DNA of 64,000 bases, from NCBI RefSeq assembly GCF_958295425.1, contig NC_081141.1:15821087-15885086 (forward strand), read 5' to 3'. The stretch comes from Solea solea. Its lineage: Eukaryota > Chordata > Actinopteri > Pleuronectiformes > Soleidae. Both the position numbers and the translations under genes were made by a program. The notes beneath the pieces are model-generated. The model was given only the letters and a program-made list of their open reading frames with translations, did no database searches and was not told the origin of the DNA. Within the stretch, counting starts at the first letter, position 1, and each line of letters starts with the position of its first letter. Below are positions 20,556-27,786 of this stretch, in pieces.

Positions 20556-22458
20556 CCCTCTGCAAAGCTCTGTGCGATGTTACTCATCTGAGGTTGTTAA
20601 TTGTATAACAGCCAAATTAAAAATGCAATATGGCTTTGCTGCAAAAGTATAAGCTTTCAAAGAGTGTGGTGAGAGTCCACGGCCCTGAAAGATTAACCAA
20701 GTATACAGATTAAGTCTAGAAATACCTTATCAAATAATAAAGCTCCCAGGCTGGGAATATGAACCCAAACTATGCAAGTTACTCAGAGAAAATCATGGCT
20801 CTCGCTGGAAGCTCTTCATGTGTACACAGTTTCTGCTCTGACAGTTTAAAGAGAGAATTAACTTAAAACATTGCAGAGCTCATTTTCTTTTTTTCTGACT
20901 GTCAACAAATCTTGTGAGAATGAGACCAACGGTGGTAATATAGTCTGTCTCTCTGTCAGGCCAGAAAATCTGTTTCTGTTGAAGATTCCAAAAAAATCAA
21001 AACGGACCATAAAGTTGTTTATTTTTCTATGAATTTATTTGTAACTGTTTGACACGAAAGTCATGATGTTACTGTTATTTATAGCTATAATCTGTAATTG
21101 GTTTCTAAAACATTCTTTTATCGTATTTGTTCGGGATGTCCTGATCCTGATCTGTAGATTTAACTCGCGGTAAGTCAAGTTCAATGGCACTCAACAGTGT
21201 TTGCGCTCTCTGTTCTTTCTTTCTTAACTCTAAGTATGAAATATTTATTTTGCTAAGCTTAACCTTTCTTTTTTTTTTGAATGGTGTGCTTTGGTAACAG
21301 AAAATACTCAAAAGTAACAAGATTGGCCAAACAAATTGACAAAGATCCTGATCATTATTATTATTTGTTGAAATGTTTTTCACGTCTGCAAAACCTATGA
21401 ATAAATTGTCTGGGGAAAAAAACACGGTGTAGGGAGAGTCTAGAAAAGCTTACAATAACGGGTTTTAAGGGCAGACAAGTGCTTCTTGAAGCCAAGGTGA
21501 GGAGAGAGCACTGTGAGGACAGCTTCATAGACACTGAATGCACCATGTCTCAATCACCTAAAACACCAAATATAATCCAATTATAAAGAGTAAACCATCA
21601 TAGAACCCGGGATGCAAACCAGCAACCTTCTTCCCGTGAGGCAAGGGTGCTGATATAGAAAGTGTTTTCTATACCAGATGCAGACTGCAGTTTTACTCTG
21701 TGATCTGATCACGTGCAGACAGCACTAAGAAAGACTGTTCACACCTGACACTAAACTGTGTCCTGTGACCACATGGGAATGGAATGGACTGAGAGCATCC
21801 AGACCTGGGCTCTGCCTGTGATCAGATCACTGAAGATGGATGTTAATACCAGGTCTTAACGGGGTCGTGGTGACACTAGAGGAACAATAAGAGGAGAGCT
21901 GAATGATTATAATTCATCCTGAAGGAGACGTGCACGTCTGCTCAAATTTAAGTGGCAATCCATCCAGTAGTTGATGAGATATTTCCGAAGGTATGTTTTT
22001 ACTGCATTTGCACAAGTGGGAATTTATTGCAGCAAGATAATCTATGTGTCATCATCTTAAAATTAACTGCAGTGCCCATTTTGTAATCTCTGAGGGATGA
22101 GCTGCATCAGAGGGAGCAGCAGCAGGATCACTTTGGGATTGAATCTCTTTCATATGCCGCGTCTTCACTTCATGAAAAAGCTTCTAACGAGTGAAGTTGT
22201 TTTTTCTCTGTCTCTTCCCTCCAGGTTTGGAGTCTGGCCACACAGTGTGTCCTCTTCTCCTTCCCAAACGAACACGCTCGCCAGTCCCTGTTCAGGAACC
22301 TCGGCACCGGTGTGATGCAGATAGAGGTGGGACCGGCCAATCACATTTTCTCCTGCGGCGCGGACGGAACGATGAAGATGAGGGTCCTGCCGAACCGCTT
22401 CAGCGTTGTCAACAACAACCACGGCAACCTCAAGAACGATGTAAAATTCTTCATATAG
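133..22458 (+). CDS. dmxl1: dmxl1 (Dmx-like 1 / rabconnectin-3 alpha), C-terminal 23 coding exons, 5'-partial
   Basis: The gene encodes the large WD-repeat protein DMXL1, the animal relative of yeast Rav1. The family works in the rabconnectin-3/RAVE complex, which promotes V-ATPase assembly and acidification of endosomes and synaptic vesicles. Twenty-three exons (listed separately) join with consistent phases into about 1,250 codons and end at TAG 22456-22458. Recognisable blocks in order are a conserved segment around FYIYLRTHPLLLRR, acidic stretches, a basic Ser-rich linker, the LEIFGGPP and GGKARIIHKE segments, and C-terminal WD40 repeats (from about 16800). The protein is normally about 3,000 aa, so the N-terminal WD repeats and Rav1-type core lie left of the window. 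The paralogue DMXL2 is very similar. I chose DMXL1 because hsd17b4 is adjacent, as near human DMXL1 on 5q23. Family identity is very secure; the paralogue choice is inference. Confidence 0.93.
930..1273 (+). other. dmxl1: dmxl1 intron w1
   Basis: Intron with GTAATT donor and TTTCTCTAG acceptor. AT-rich; I see no gene, RNA or recognisable repeat in it. Confidence 0.8.
1274..1375 (+). CDS. dmxl1: dmxl1 exon w2
   Basis: Acceptor TTTCTCTAG, donor GTAGTT. It has 102 nt, phase 0 at both ends, and encodes VVALQRCCSYKPCLSDLSVL followed by a short Glu run. It continues directly from the LEREV motif of the previous exon. Confidence 0.88.
1376..1890 (+). other. dmxl1: dmxl1 intron w2
   Basis: AT-rich intron of 515 bp. 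It holds a chance 66-codon open frame and no recognisable gene or repeat. Confidence 0.75.
1891..2058 (+). CDS. dmxl1: dmxl1 exon w3
   Basis: Acceptor TTTTGCAG, donor GTAATT, 168 nt, phase 0 to 0. It encodes a conserved helical segment including HWLQSNQPLLRMFLSYC and RMELILLIQESHQ. Confidence 0.92.
2059..2885 (+). other. dmxl1: dmxl1 intron w3
   Basis: AT-rich intron of 827 bp. A 110-codon open frame inside it (2340-2672) has no family resemblance and looks like chance. No repeat recognised. Confidence 0.75.
2886..3077 (+). CDS. dmxl1: dmxl1 exon w4
   Basis: Acceptor TTTGTCCACAG, donor GTGAGG, 192 nt, phase 0 to 0. It encodes IPLLMACTANVKTVVANPM and VYLTNLTHDILQTI, conserved in the DMXL family. 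Confidence 0.93.
3452..3528 (+). CDS. dmxl1: dmxl1 exon w5
   Basis: Acceptor TATTTCCAG, donor GTAAGT. It has 77 nt and leaves a 2-nt split codon. It encodes IYVMHTLAASLSACIYQ and CLCDRHTY. Confidence 0.92.
3529..5460 (+). other. dmxl1: dmxl1 intron w5
   Basis: Intron of 1.9 kb with no gene. It contains an old hAT-like repeat fragment at about 4824-4945 and is otherwise unremarkable AT-rich sequence. Confidence 0.75.
4824..4945. mobile_element. Degenerate hAT-like MITE fragment (TAGGGATGCAC type)
   Basis: The segment starts TAGGGATGCACAATATCGG and contains further GATATCAG/CCGATATA motifs, the signature of a common teleost non-autonomous DNA element. The right terminus is not visible. Related fragments occur at 15281-15599 and 45608-45921. 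Family assignment is from memory. Confidence 0.5.
5461..5582 (+). CDS. dmxl1: dmxl1 exon w6
   Basis: Acceptor CATCTCCCACAG, donor GTATAT, 122 nt, split codons at both ends. It encodes HVNHFTGIVYQSVLLTQKQ and a linker ending AQWPG. Confidence 0.92.
5583..6133 (+). other. dmxl1: dmxl1 intron w6
   Basis: Intron of 551 bp ending in a strong pyrimidine tract (CCCTCTCTCTAG). No gene or repeat recognised. Confidence 0.75.
6134..6391 (+). CDS. dmxl1: dmxl1 exon w7
   Basis: Acceptor CTCTCTCTAG, donor GTGATT, 258 nt. It encodes GIASLVRLLSSAGEE, then a hydrophobic helical stretch (CEILTAVFLSLFVHGMA), then LFRVMAHPLNSKLWVTVFGG, then the start of a Pro/Ser linker. Confidence 0.93.
6392..6797 (+). other. 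dmxl1: dmxl1 intron w7
   Basis: Intron of 406 bp, AT-rich. Nothing recognised. Confidence 0.75.
6798..7000 (+). CDS. dmxl1: dmxl1 exon w8
   Basis: Acceptor ACATCACAG, donor GTATAA, 203 nt. It encodes a basic Ser-rich linker (SDKKSRRFRLLSSRSGSKEE) followed by the conserved FVPPELSIWDYFIAK. The linker may be a phosphorylation-rich disordered region (inference). Confidence 0.92.
7298..7446 (+). CDS. dmxl1: dmxl1 exon w9
   Basis: Acceptor TCCTTTAG, donor GTAATA, 149 nt. It encodes PLLPPSENRIRYDSEESQ, then a strongly acidic run of Asp and Glu, then DVFDSNSPKREH. Acidic linkers at this place are typical of DMXL proteins. Confidence 0.9.
7572..7657 (+). CDS. dmxl1: dmxl1 exon w10
   Basis: Acceptor CCCACCTAG, donor GTAAAT, 86 nt. 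It encodes WCLMRLAMVQLVLVNLKSFY and ends in AGYDLL. Confidence 0.92.
7776..7977 (+). CDS. dmxl1: dmxl1 exon w11
   Basis: Acceptor TTAAAACAG, donor GTACCA, 202 nt. It encodes LQRWEQVLQKRLEIFGGPP, a highly diagnostic DMXL block, then a loop and LLRHKALFEPSNTPF. Confidence 0.95.
8012..8050. repeat. Perfect inverted repeat / hairpin near splice donor
   Basis: Arms 8012-8029 and 8033-8050 are exact reverse complements over 18 bp, separated by the 3-nt loop TAC. The hairpin starts 34 nt after the exon w11 donor. Confidence 0.9.
8095..8335. repeat. Dispersed teleost repeat fragment, unclassified
   Basis: The stretch contains motifs such as TTAACCTCACAGCCTCAGGG and GGGAGGGAGTGAACAGTGGC that I recognise from an abundant fish interspersed repeat. 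Borders and family are not certain, and it is interrupted by the upstream A tract. Confidence 0.5.
8455..8572 (+). CDS. dmxl1: dmxl1 exon w12
   Basis: Acceptor TTCTTTCCAG, donor GTACAT, 118 nt. It encodes LPVNRLWQFLVKQEEVQETF and IRNIFTRKQNPNE, both conserved DMXL sequence. Confidence 0.93.
8957..9019 (+). CDS. dmxl1: dmxl1 exon w13, probable cassette exon
   Basis: A 63-nt, phase 0 to 0 segment encodes LVVDQSDNMKYSGMDVTGN plus NQ. The donor GTATTG follows CAG. The acceptor is ATTAAAG with a poor pyrimidine tract. It sits between two secure exons whose junction is also in frame without it, so it is probably alternatively spliced. Confidence 0.62.
9020..10819 (+). other. dmxl1: dmxl1 intron w13
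   Basis: Intron of 1.8 kb with no gene. It holds a short (CAT)n run near 9790-9809 and AT-rich low-complexity tracts. Confidence 0.75.
10820..10906 (+). CDS. dmxl1: dmxl1 exon w14
   Basis: Acceptor CTCTGCACAG, donor GTATTG, 87 nt, phase 0 to 0. It encodes SDLDSPGGKARIIHKESDII and TAFAINK, among the most conserved DMXL segments. Confidence 0.95.
10907..12089 (+). other. dmxl1: dmxl1 intron w14
   Basis: Intron of 1.2 kb. No gene or well-defined repeat recognised. Confidence 0.75.
12090..12208 (+). CDS. dmxl1: dmxl1 exon w15
   Basis: Acceptor GTTTCCTAG, donor GTAATA, 119 nt. It encodes ANRNCLVMASTHDIQELDVS and ILATQILTWIDDDDAEAKG, conserved and leading into the WD40 region. Confidence 0.95.
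12209..12707 (+). other. dmxl1: dmxl1 intron w15
   Basis: Intron of 499 bp with a short TG run just after the donor. Nothing else recognised. Confidence 0.75.
12708..12855 (+). CDS. dmxl1: dmxl1 exon w16
   Basis: Acceptor TATCCGTAG, donor GTGAGC, 148 nt. It encodes GSDDFLVIHTRDDFAALHGT and PINMPWLGGLQTGRGAAM. Confidence 0.94.
13231..13282. repeat. (ATTT)n microsatellite
   Basis: About 13 tandem copies of the tetranucleotide TTTA in an uninterrupted run inside dmxl1 intron w16. Confidence 0.95.
14750..14843. mobile_element. Degraded TAGAGCTGCAAC-type hAT MITE fragment
   Basis: The segment carries ACAATTATCGATAATTAAAT and ends GACTAATTGTTGCAGCCCTA. This resembles the right end of the complete element at 56730-57105. 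The left part is lost. Confidence 0.5.
15035..15185 (+). mobile_element. 3' tail of a LINE/SINE-type retroelement with (TGAC)n end
   Basis: The sequence contains CTCAGTAGTTTTTGAGTAAT and CCCGCTGACTGACTGACAGA, the 3' end of a very common fish retroelement family with a short tandem tail. I cannot name the family. A chance open frame crosses it. Confidence 0.55.
15281..15599. mobile_element. TAGGGA-type MITE, hAT-like
   Basis: The left end TAGGGACGGA and the right end TCATCCCTA are imperfect inverted repeats. Internal GATACTGATATCAG motifs fit the same family as 4824-4945. Flanking target duplication is not clear. Confidence 0.5.
15800..15855. repeat. Short CAGAATCAGAAT dispersed repeat
   Basis: AGAATCAGAATCGGAATAC followed by TTATTATCCCGAAGGAAATT is a familiar end-fragment of a teleost dispersed repeat. 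Only this short piece is visible. Confidence 0.5.
16782..16842 (+). CDS. dmxl1: dmxl1 exon w17
   Basis: Acceptor CTTTTCCCAG, donor GTGAGT, 61 nt. It encodes MIKRNINNVRRMTSHPTLPY, directly preceding the first C-terminal WD repeat. Confidence 0.94.
17034..17161 (+). CDS. dmxl1: dmxl1 exon w18 (WD40)
   Basis: Acceptor TTTCATAG, 128 nt. It encodes YLTGAQDGSVRMFEWG, a WD-type blade strand, then QQIICFRSPGNSRVTRIRFN. The donor is GTTATA, which lacks the usual purine at +3. It is accepted because the next exon continues NKFGIVDADG in frame. Confidence 0.92.
17162..17665 (+). other. dmxl1: dmxl1 intron w18
   Basis: Intron of 504 bp with an atypical donor. No gene or repeat recognised. Confidence 0.75.
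17666..17743 (+). CDS. dmxl1: dmxl1 exon w19 (WD40)
   Basis: Acceptor TTTTGTGCAG, donor GTAAGA, 78 nt. It encodes FGIVDADGGLSLWQTN, a WD blade, then a short linker. Confidence 0.94.
17878..17969 (+). CDS. dmxl1: dmxl1 exon w20 (WD40)
   Basis: Acceptor CTCTCTGCCAG, donor GTATTG, 92 nt. It encodes TLQCHNKTAHDFVFVGSSSL and IATAGLSTDN, the start of a WD blade. Confidence 0.94.
18119..18171 (+). CDS. dmxl1: dmxl1 exon w21 (WD40)
   Basis: Acceptor TGTCTCCACAG, donor GTAAGA, 53 nt. It encodes RNVCLWDTLVTPANSLVH, completing the WD motif. Confidence 0.94.
18172..18763 (+). other. dmxl1: dmxl1 intron w21
   Basis: Intron of 592 bp. It contains a diverged dispersed repeat (18261-18440) shared with an hsd17b4 intron. 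Confidence 0.75.
18261..18440. repeat. Diverged dispersed repeat, copy A
   Basis: Shares ordered motifs with 45934-46141: TTTTCCTCTAAA, GGAACATAA, CATATT, AAGACCT and AACGATTGA versus AACAATTGA. Both lie in the same order and strand. Family unknown. Confidence 0.55.
18764..18981 (+). CDS. dmxl1: dmxl1 exon w22 (WD40)
   Basis: Acceptor TCTCCGTAG, donor GTAAAT, 218 nt. It encodes QQLLITGGRKGWISVLEL, SFQAHDSPVKALAVDVIEDF and FISGSAEGNIK, two WD blades. Confidence 0.95.
19078..19212. mobile_element. Degenerate MITE with GCGTTTACATGCA ends
   Basis: It starts near GTGCGTTTACATGCATG and ends near GTGCACGTAAACGTAC, imperfect inverted ends. This resembles a common teleost non-autonomous DNA element whose superfamily I do not assign. 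Confidence 0.5.
19721..20235. mobile_element. hAT/Charlie-like non-autonomous element, degraded
   Basis: Both sides carry inverted GGCC-rich ends: GGCGGCCCGTGGGCCACATG on the left and AAAATGTGGCCCAACTGAGT on the right. The interior is non-coding. The organisation resembles hAT-type elements with GGGCCACA termini. Confidence 0.5.
20471..20552. repeat. (CA)41 microsatellite
   Basis: Uninterrupted CA dinucleotide run of 82 bp in the last dmxl1 intron. Likely length-polymorphic. Confidence 0.98.
21598..21658 (-). mobile_element. tRNA-like SINE fragment
   Basis: On the minus strand it reads GCACCCTTGCCTCACGGG then GGTTGCTGGTTTGCATCCCG. This resembles the A-box-downstream and B-box part of the tRNA-headed element seen at 29750, 34981 and 44254. 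Confidence 0.5.
21665..21862. repeat. Dispersed repeat with CTGATCAC / ACCAGGTCTTAAC motifs
   Basis: The stretch from about GTGATCTGATCACGTGCAGA to AATACCAGGTCTTAAC resembles a repeated teleost non-autonomous element. Borders and superfamily are uncertain. Confidence 0.4.
22225..22458 (+). CDS. dmxl1: dmxl1 terminal coding exon
   Basis: Acceptor CTTCCCTCCAG, 78 codons including the TAG stop at 22456-22458. It encodes VWSLATQCVLFSFPNEHARQ, MQIEVGPANHIFSCGADGTM and the C-terminal tail VVNNNHGNLKNDVKFFI. It completes the last WD blade. Confidence 0.96.
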   Translation, partial: VWSLATQCVLFSFPNEHARQSLFRNLGTGVMQIEVGPANHIFSCGADGTMKMRVLPNRFSVVNNNHGNLKNDVKFFI

Positions 22459-23493
22459 ACATAAAAAGTGTGGACTGTTGAGTTGAATAATGTGTAGTGC
22501 AGAGGGTTTCTTTTTTGGCACTGTTGTGGGAAAAGTACCTTCATACAGTTGGTTCCTCTTAGGGTAACATCACCATGACAACGCAATGTCATGTCACGTG
22601 TTGCCAAACGTTTCCAATGAAGAAATATTGACAGGATTTACAGACTTTCACAGAGTGGGAGCGCGTCGTCTAGACGTGACAGTGACCATGCAGCGAAGTG
22701 ACCACACCTGACCAAACACACACATACACAAACACAAGCCTCTATGAGAGTTTGGAACCATTGTGGACGTTTAAACACAGTGGACACAGGGTAAAGACTG
22801 AGGGCACATGTTGTTGTATCCGAGGCCCAGAAAGAGATTCTCCAAAAGCAAACCTCCATCTCAGCGTCTGCTGAAGAGCACACGGAGGAGGAGGAGGAGG
22901 AAAGCTGCTGTTTTTGCACAGGAAGCCCTAGAAGGAGCAGGACCGGTGAGGAGGACGAGTCTTAAAGCAGCGGAGCTCTTCTACTTTTTTAGTTCACGTT
23001 CGCGAAAGCAGTCATGAAAGCGGAAGCTCTGCTCAGGCGTTCAGGGGATAAAACGTGACCGTGTGACATCACTGCCGAATCAGAACCTCCGCACAACCGC
23101 AGTCACAGGGGTGGACGACAAAATCCACCACAAGCACATTTAATCTAATCACCCTTGTTCATTTTTTAAACACAAAAATAACGCCCTCGCAGTGTGACGA
23201 GCAGAAGCAGCAGGTGTCGAGAATGAACCACTATAGGGAAAAATACAGGATTTCAGTTTCATGTCACACTCACTTTTTTTTTATGTTTTTGTTTTTTTTG
23301 CAGCCTGATTTGAAATGAACAGACTTTAAACAAACAAAAAAAACAAACGCATCATATCTCCACATTTTAGAGAATGTGGTTGTTCTCTGTCTGTAGATGA
23401 GAGGGTGAATGTCACACATGTATGTTGTTTACTGCAGATTAGCATAAAGACTAGAAACAGGAGGAAGCAGCTAAACTTGCTCCGTCCTGTCGT

Positions 23494-23499
23494 AATAAA
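23494..23499 (+). other. dmxl1: Candidate dmxl1 polyadenylation signal AATAAA
   Basis: A canonical hexamer about 1 kb after the stop. Others occur near 25270 and 25325, so the UTR could be longer. Confidence 0.3.
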
Positions 23500-24765
23500 A
23501 TCATACATTTTGTTTAATTAATCAAACCTTTGCTGCTTTACGTCTGAATATACATATATATATATACACACACACACACGATGAATATTTTATAGCTTTG
23601 CGGTTGTCATTCCACTTTTTTGTCTTTTTTTCTTTTTTTTTCCAAGGTGACGCTGCTTTCAATGTGACTATCAGTTACAGGAACATTGTGTTCTGTAAAC
23701 ATTTAGTATAAAGTTGCAATGGTGTTAAGCAATTTTTTTTTTCTTTCTTTTTTGTTTTGTTTTTTACATTTTTAAAAATTAAACGTACGCCAGGTTTGCT
23801 AGCAGGCGTTCCTGTTTGCTTACTGATGACTATATTTCACTTCCTTTTAATAATTAAGATACTTTAAAAACGTGATAATTCTCAGGCAAGTTTTTTATGT
23901 CATCGTTTAGGTTTAACCATTATAATACAGCAATTAAAAGAACAATGTACAAGAGCATCATTCAAATTTTGGAGCTAATTTTCCAAAAACAAGTAATTTA
24001 ATCCAGTTTGTTCAGAGTTTTGACTTTAATCTACAAGTTTGCTGCCGCCCAGTGTTCTTCTTCCTTTTCCATTTGCACATAAAAGCGTTAAGCTAAATTA
24101 TATGTATTCCAACCTTTAGTCATACAGTAATATACAGATAATATGATAACATGAAATGATGTGTTGATCCTTTAATTAAAGTGTCCTTAATCTTTGAGAA
24201 CTACTTCCACCATGCTGGCACAGAACTCCAACTCTGGAGCCTGATTATATTGATAACTGATACTAAGTTGCACAAATAAGCTTTGTTTTGGCGCTTTATT
24301 GGTGTGGGACGTCACAAAAAAAGAAATCTGTGGCTGCTTTTTTTGTTGGTTTTTTACACACTATTAAGCTGAAAGAACATGAAACGTTACTCTTGATGGG
24401 AAGACAAACATTGTAATGGAAATATCATGTTGTATTTTGCTCTTCCCTCTCCTCACATACACACTTTAAATGTCCACCATGGACCACAATTGAAAGTTGC
24501 CTTGAAACAACATCGTCCAGTTCCATCATAACAATTGCAGTGGTTACCTCATCATTCTTTGTTTTTTTTTAATCATCCAGATGCAGCTCACTGCCTCCAG
24601 CAAACAAACAATAATCTAACTGCGAATTGAAGTGTGTGGGATTAAATAATCCATGAAGCTAAACTGACCCACACAGATTGTGGCTGTGCTGCTGTAAAGG
24701 AAAACATATGTACAGTGAAGACAAACATTTAAGATGATGTAGATATATTGCAGTCATGTGTTGTG

Positions 24766-24771
<6 letters not shown>

Positions 24772-24820
<49 letters not shown>

Positions 24821-24855
24821 CATATATATTTATTTATATATATATATATATATAA
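24772..24855. repeat. (TA)n microsatellite with CATA interruptions
   Basis: A nearly continuous TA run broken by ACATACATATATATTTATTT. It is self-complementary and can form hairpins. Confidence 0.95.
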
Positions 24856-27119
24856 ATACATAAAGTAGGCTTCTCGTAAAAACTGCATAGTCGTAGAGAT
24901 TAGTCGTAGATAAACGGCAGGTAACAGCAAAAGCCACTTTATAAAGAGTAGAAGTCTATATGGTTAAAGGTCTATTTATGAAATGTGTGCATATTTAGGA
25001 TCATAGACTCGATCATAAAGCAGATATAATCTTATTCTGTGCTCTTTGTTTGTTTTTAATTTTGGGAGCTTGAACAACCATGTGAGAAACAATGACATAA
25101 ACTCCAGCAGCAACTGGAGAATAGAATACATTTTACTATAATCTTTTCTTTCTTTTTTTTGTCTGCTTATTTTCACCCATTCAACTAAATTAATAAGAAC
25201 CAAATCAACTCGACTTCTTCTTTCTCTCCCTCTTCAATCTTGCAAATGTGAATTTGATCAGATAATTCTAATTTTATAATAAAGACTGTGTAAGATAATG
25301 TAATATTTACAGAAAATGTATTAATGTAATAATAAACAAAAACGTGGTAACACAGAAATTAGTTTTCTCTTTGAAGTCACACTCCACACACTCTTTATAT
25401 GTTCACCAGTACATTTTCTATGAGAAATCTTCTTCTTTTACAGTAAATGATGGAAAACAAGGTCACGTTTATTGAATTGTTTCAATTTTAAAGAGAATCG
25501 AAATTTCCCTTTAAGAGCAGATGCTGTCTGCGTTAGGTTTTTTCCTCTCCATAAGTGCTCATTATGGAGGAAAAAAACGTAAACGTAGCTTTATGTATGA
25601 GTCTGTCTCTAACAAACAAAGATCCACAGATACATACCATAATATTGGGGTTTCCATTTGATGTTATCGAGGTGAAAGTGGACGTGCCTGGAGATGTCCA
25701 TGTCACGTGATTTGGTGATTATCGATCGCTGTTTTGCTACATGAAGCTAGGTGTTAGCTAAGCTAAGTGTTTAGAACGTCCCTAATAAGGTATAATTGGT
25801 TAAAGTTGGCTAGATTTTCACTTCTAAGTAACGACATTTGTAGATATAAAGTGTGTTTATTGTCAGGTACGTTTTATTGACACCTTTTTTCAACGGCATG
25901 GAACAAGAAGGGGAGAGAAGTAAAAGAAAATGTCCGACTTTTTTTTTTTTCACCAGAGCAGGACGTGAAGGTGAAGGAACAAAATGAGGGAATATTCTGG
26001 AGTTCGATTAAGTGAAAACCCGCTTGGCTTTAGTTTGGAAGAAACACAAGAAGCAGATAAGTACATTTTTCTCGAAATGTTCATTTTTAATTGTGTTTTG
26101 GTTTGTTGAATTTGATATAATGATTTTTTTTTTAGTTTGTTGGTTGGTCTATAATTCAATTGTTGTTTGAATAGATAAGCCAAAATTAACTGCCTTCATT
26201 TTGTCCTGTTCTTGTAGGCTAATGAGTCACCAATTTATAAATTATGAATATGTGAATTTGTAAAAATAGATCTAAATCTGGCGCTCAACATTACAACAGT
26301 ACTTCAGAGGCTTCTACTCTTTAACACAGAAAACCACCCTAACAACATGACCTCAGTCTTTACCTTAGTCATTACAATGCAAACTGTTTATTGACATTCA
26401 TGTCTTCATTTCTGCAAAACACTCAAGCAGTTGTTTTTACAGAATATAGTGGCATATGAATGTGACTGTCGTCAGCATAAAGAGAAAACAAACAAAGTTC
26501 TTCAAAAAAATTCAGTTCAGCCGATGGTCAATGTTTGATGTTTTTGGCCGATAAGTTAGGTTCAAATACATGAATCAGGTCATCAAGTAAACTTTGGGAT
26601 GAAAAATAAAGAGTTAAAAAGACGTGTAAAAGCATTTACCAAGTCTTTGGTAAATTACTTTTCGTTTTATTTATTTGTTATTTTAGGGTTCAGAAATAAG
26701 TTCTGATGTACAACAAACGTAAATCAACACCTTAAAAGAGAGTAATTATCACTCCAATGAAACAAAGAGGAAAAAAATTGGTTCTGAATTTGTTTATTTT
26801 CATAGAAGAGCAAATAGCAATTCATTCATTTTCATGACTTTCGTTACAGATTATATGAACATGATTTTATCAACAGGTTTTAGTTTTATTATCACTTCAC
26901 CCACTACATTTACTTAATATATGTAAGTGATGTTTAGTACTGACACACCAGAACATCATGTTTTGACTGATGTTGATTACAGTGAATTATGAAAACAGAC
27001 AGAGATATATATTAATTTAAAGGCACGAGGGATTCAAGTCCAATGGAATGACAATGAGTTCTTCATTCTTGTGATTTGAGAAAAAAAAAATTCTCAGAAC
27101 AAACAACCATATGATACAG

Positions 27120-27125
27120 TTTATT
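27120..27125 (-). other. hsd17b4: Candidate hsd17b4 polyadenylation signal AATAAA
   Basis: TTTATT on the + strand reads AATAAA on the gene strand, about 150 nt after the stop codon. Confidence 0.35.
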
Positions 27126-27277
27126 ATTATTTGACACATTGCTTCATGATTATTATTTCAGAGCTCCAACTCTGTTTAATTAGTGTGTTTCTCTTCAGAA
27201 ACGCCTCGTGTGAGTGGACAGACGGAGGCTGCGAGGCTCGTTCGGTTTAAAGTCATGTGGCTGCTCTGCCGAGGAGC

Positions 27278-27367
27278 TCACAGCTTGGCGTAGTCCTTCA
27301 GGATGACATCCAGTTTCTGACTCAGCATGATGTTCCCTTTAACCTTCAGTTTGCCAGAGAAGAATGC
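27278..27367 (-). CDS. hsd17b4: hsd17b4 last coding exon (SCP2 end, PTS1)
   Basis: On the minus strand the acceptor TTATTTCCAG precedes [20 protein letters not shown] and VILKDYAKL, then TGA at 27280-27278. The final AKL is a type 1 peroxisomal targeting signal. Confidence 0.97.
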   Translation of the reverse strand, partial: AFFSGKLKVKGNIMLSQKLDVILKDYAKL

Positions 27368-27729
27368 CTGGAAATAACAAACAACACAAAAAAAAACACT
27401 TCATTAAGCAGTTTTCAAGTACAGGGAGGGGGTCAGGCGGGGGTCATCCGGGTGCATCAACCTGCACTTGAGCACAATTTCACGTTTCCTTTGGGGGCAG
27501 AACAGTAAATATATATGTATATTTATATAGAAAAAGTCGCTTAATTGATGAGCTGAACTATCGAGGATGTGCCGTGCGTTCCTCGGCTAGAAAATCAATC
27601 AGGGGAGTGGTTATGACGACAACCCTCGCTGTGTCCCTTTCAACTCCACCAAGTGATCTTTTCTCCTGCTGCTTTCATCGGCAGAGCAGCTGCAGAAAGA
27701 CCCTGCACGAGGGACCTTCAGCAGCAGCA

Positions 27730-27786
<57 letters not shown>

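Larger units (their letters stand above)
18982..22224 (+). other. dmxl1: dmxl1 last intron
   Basis: Intron of 3.2 kb without a gene. It holds several old MITE-like repeats, an 82-bp CA microsatellite, and a tRNA-like SINE fragment. Confidence 0.75.
22459..27277. other. Convergent intergenic region with both 3' UTRs
   Basis: 4.8 kb separate the two stop codons. It must contain the dmxl1 3' UTR on the left and the hsd17b4 3' UTR on the right. I find no coding gene, including no TNFAIP8-like sequence. It is AT-rich with T and A tracts and a TA microsatellite. Exact transcript ends cannot be set from sequence alone. Confidence 0.75.

Noticed and set aside
22638..23017. Open frames on both strands after the dmxl1 stop
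   Set aside because: They have low-complexity Arg or Ser/Cys composition, fall in the 3' UTR, and have no homologous family that I recognise.
22459..27277. Possible TNFAIP8 coding exon between the genes
   Set aside because: No open frame of suitable length or with recognisable TNFAIP8 sequence was found on either strand.
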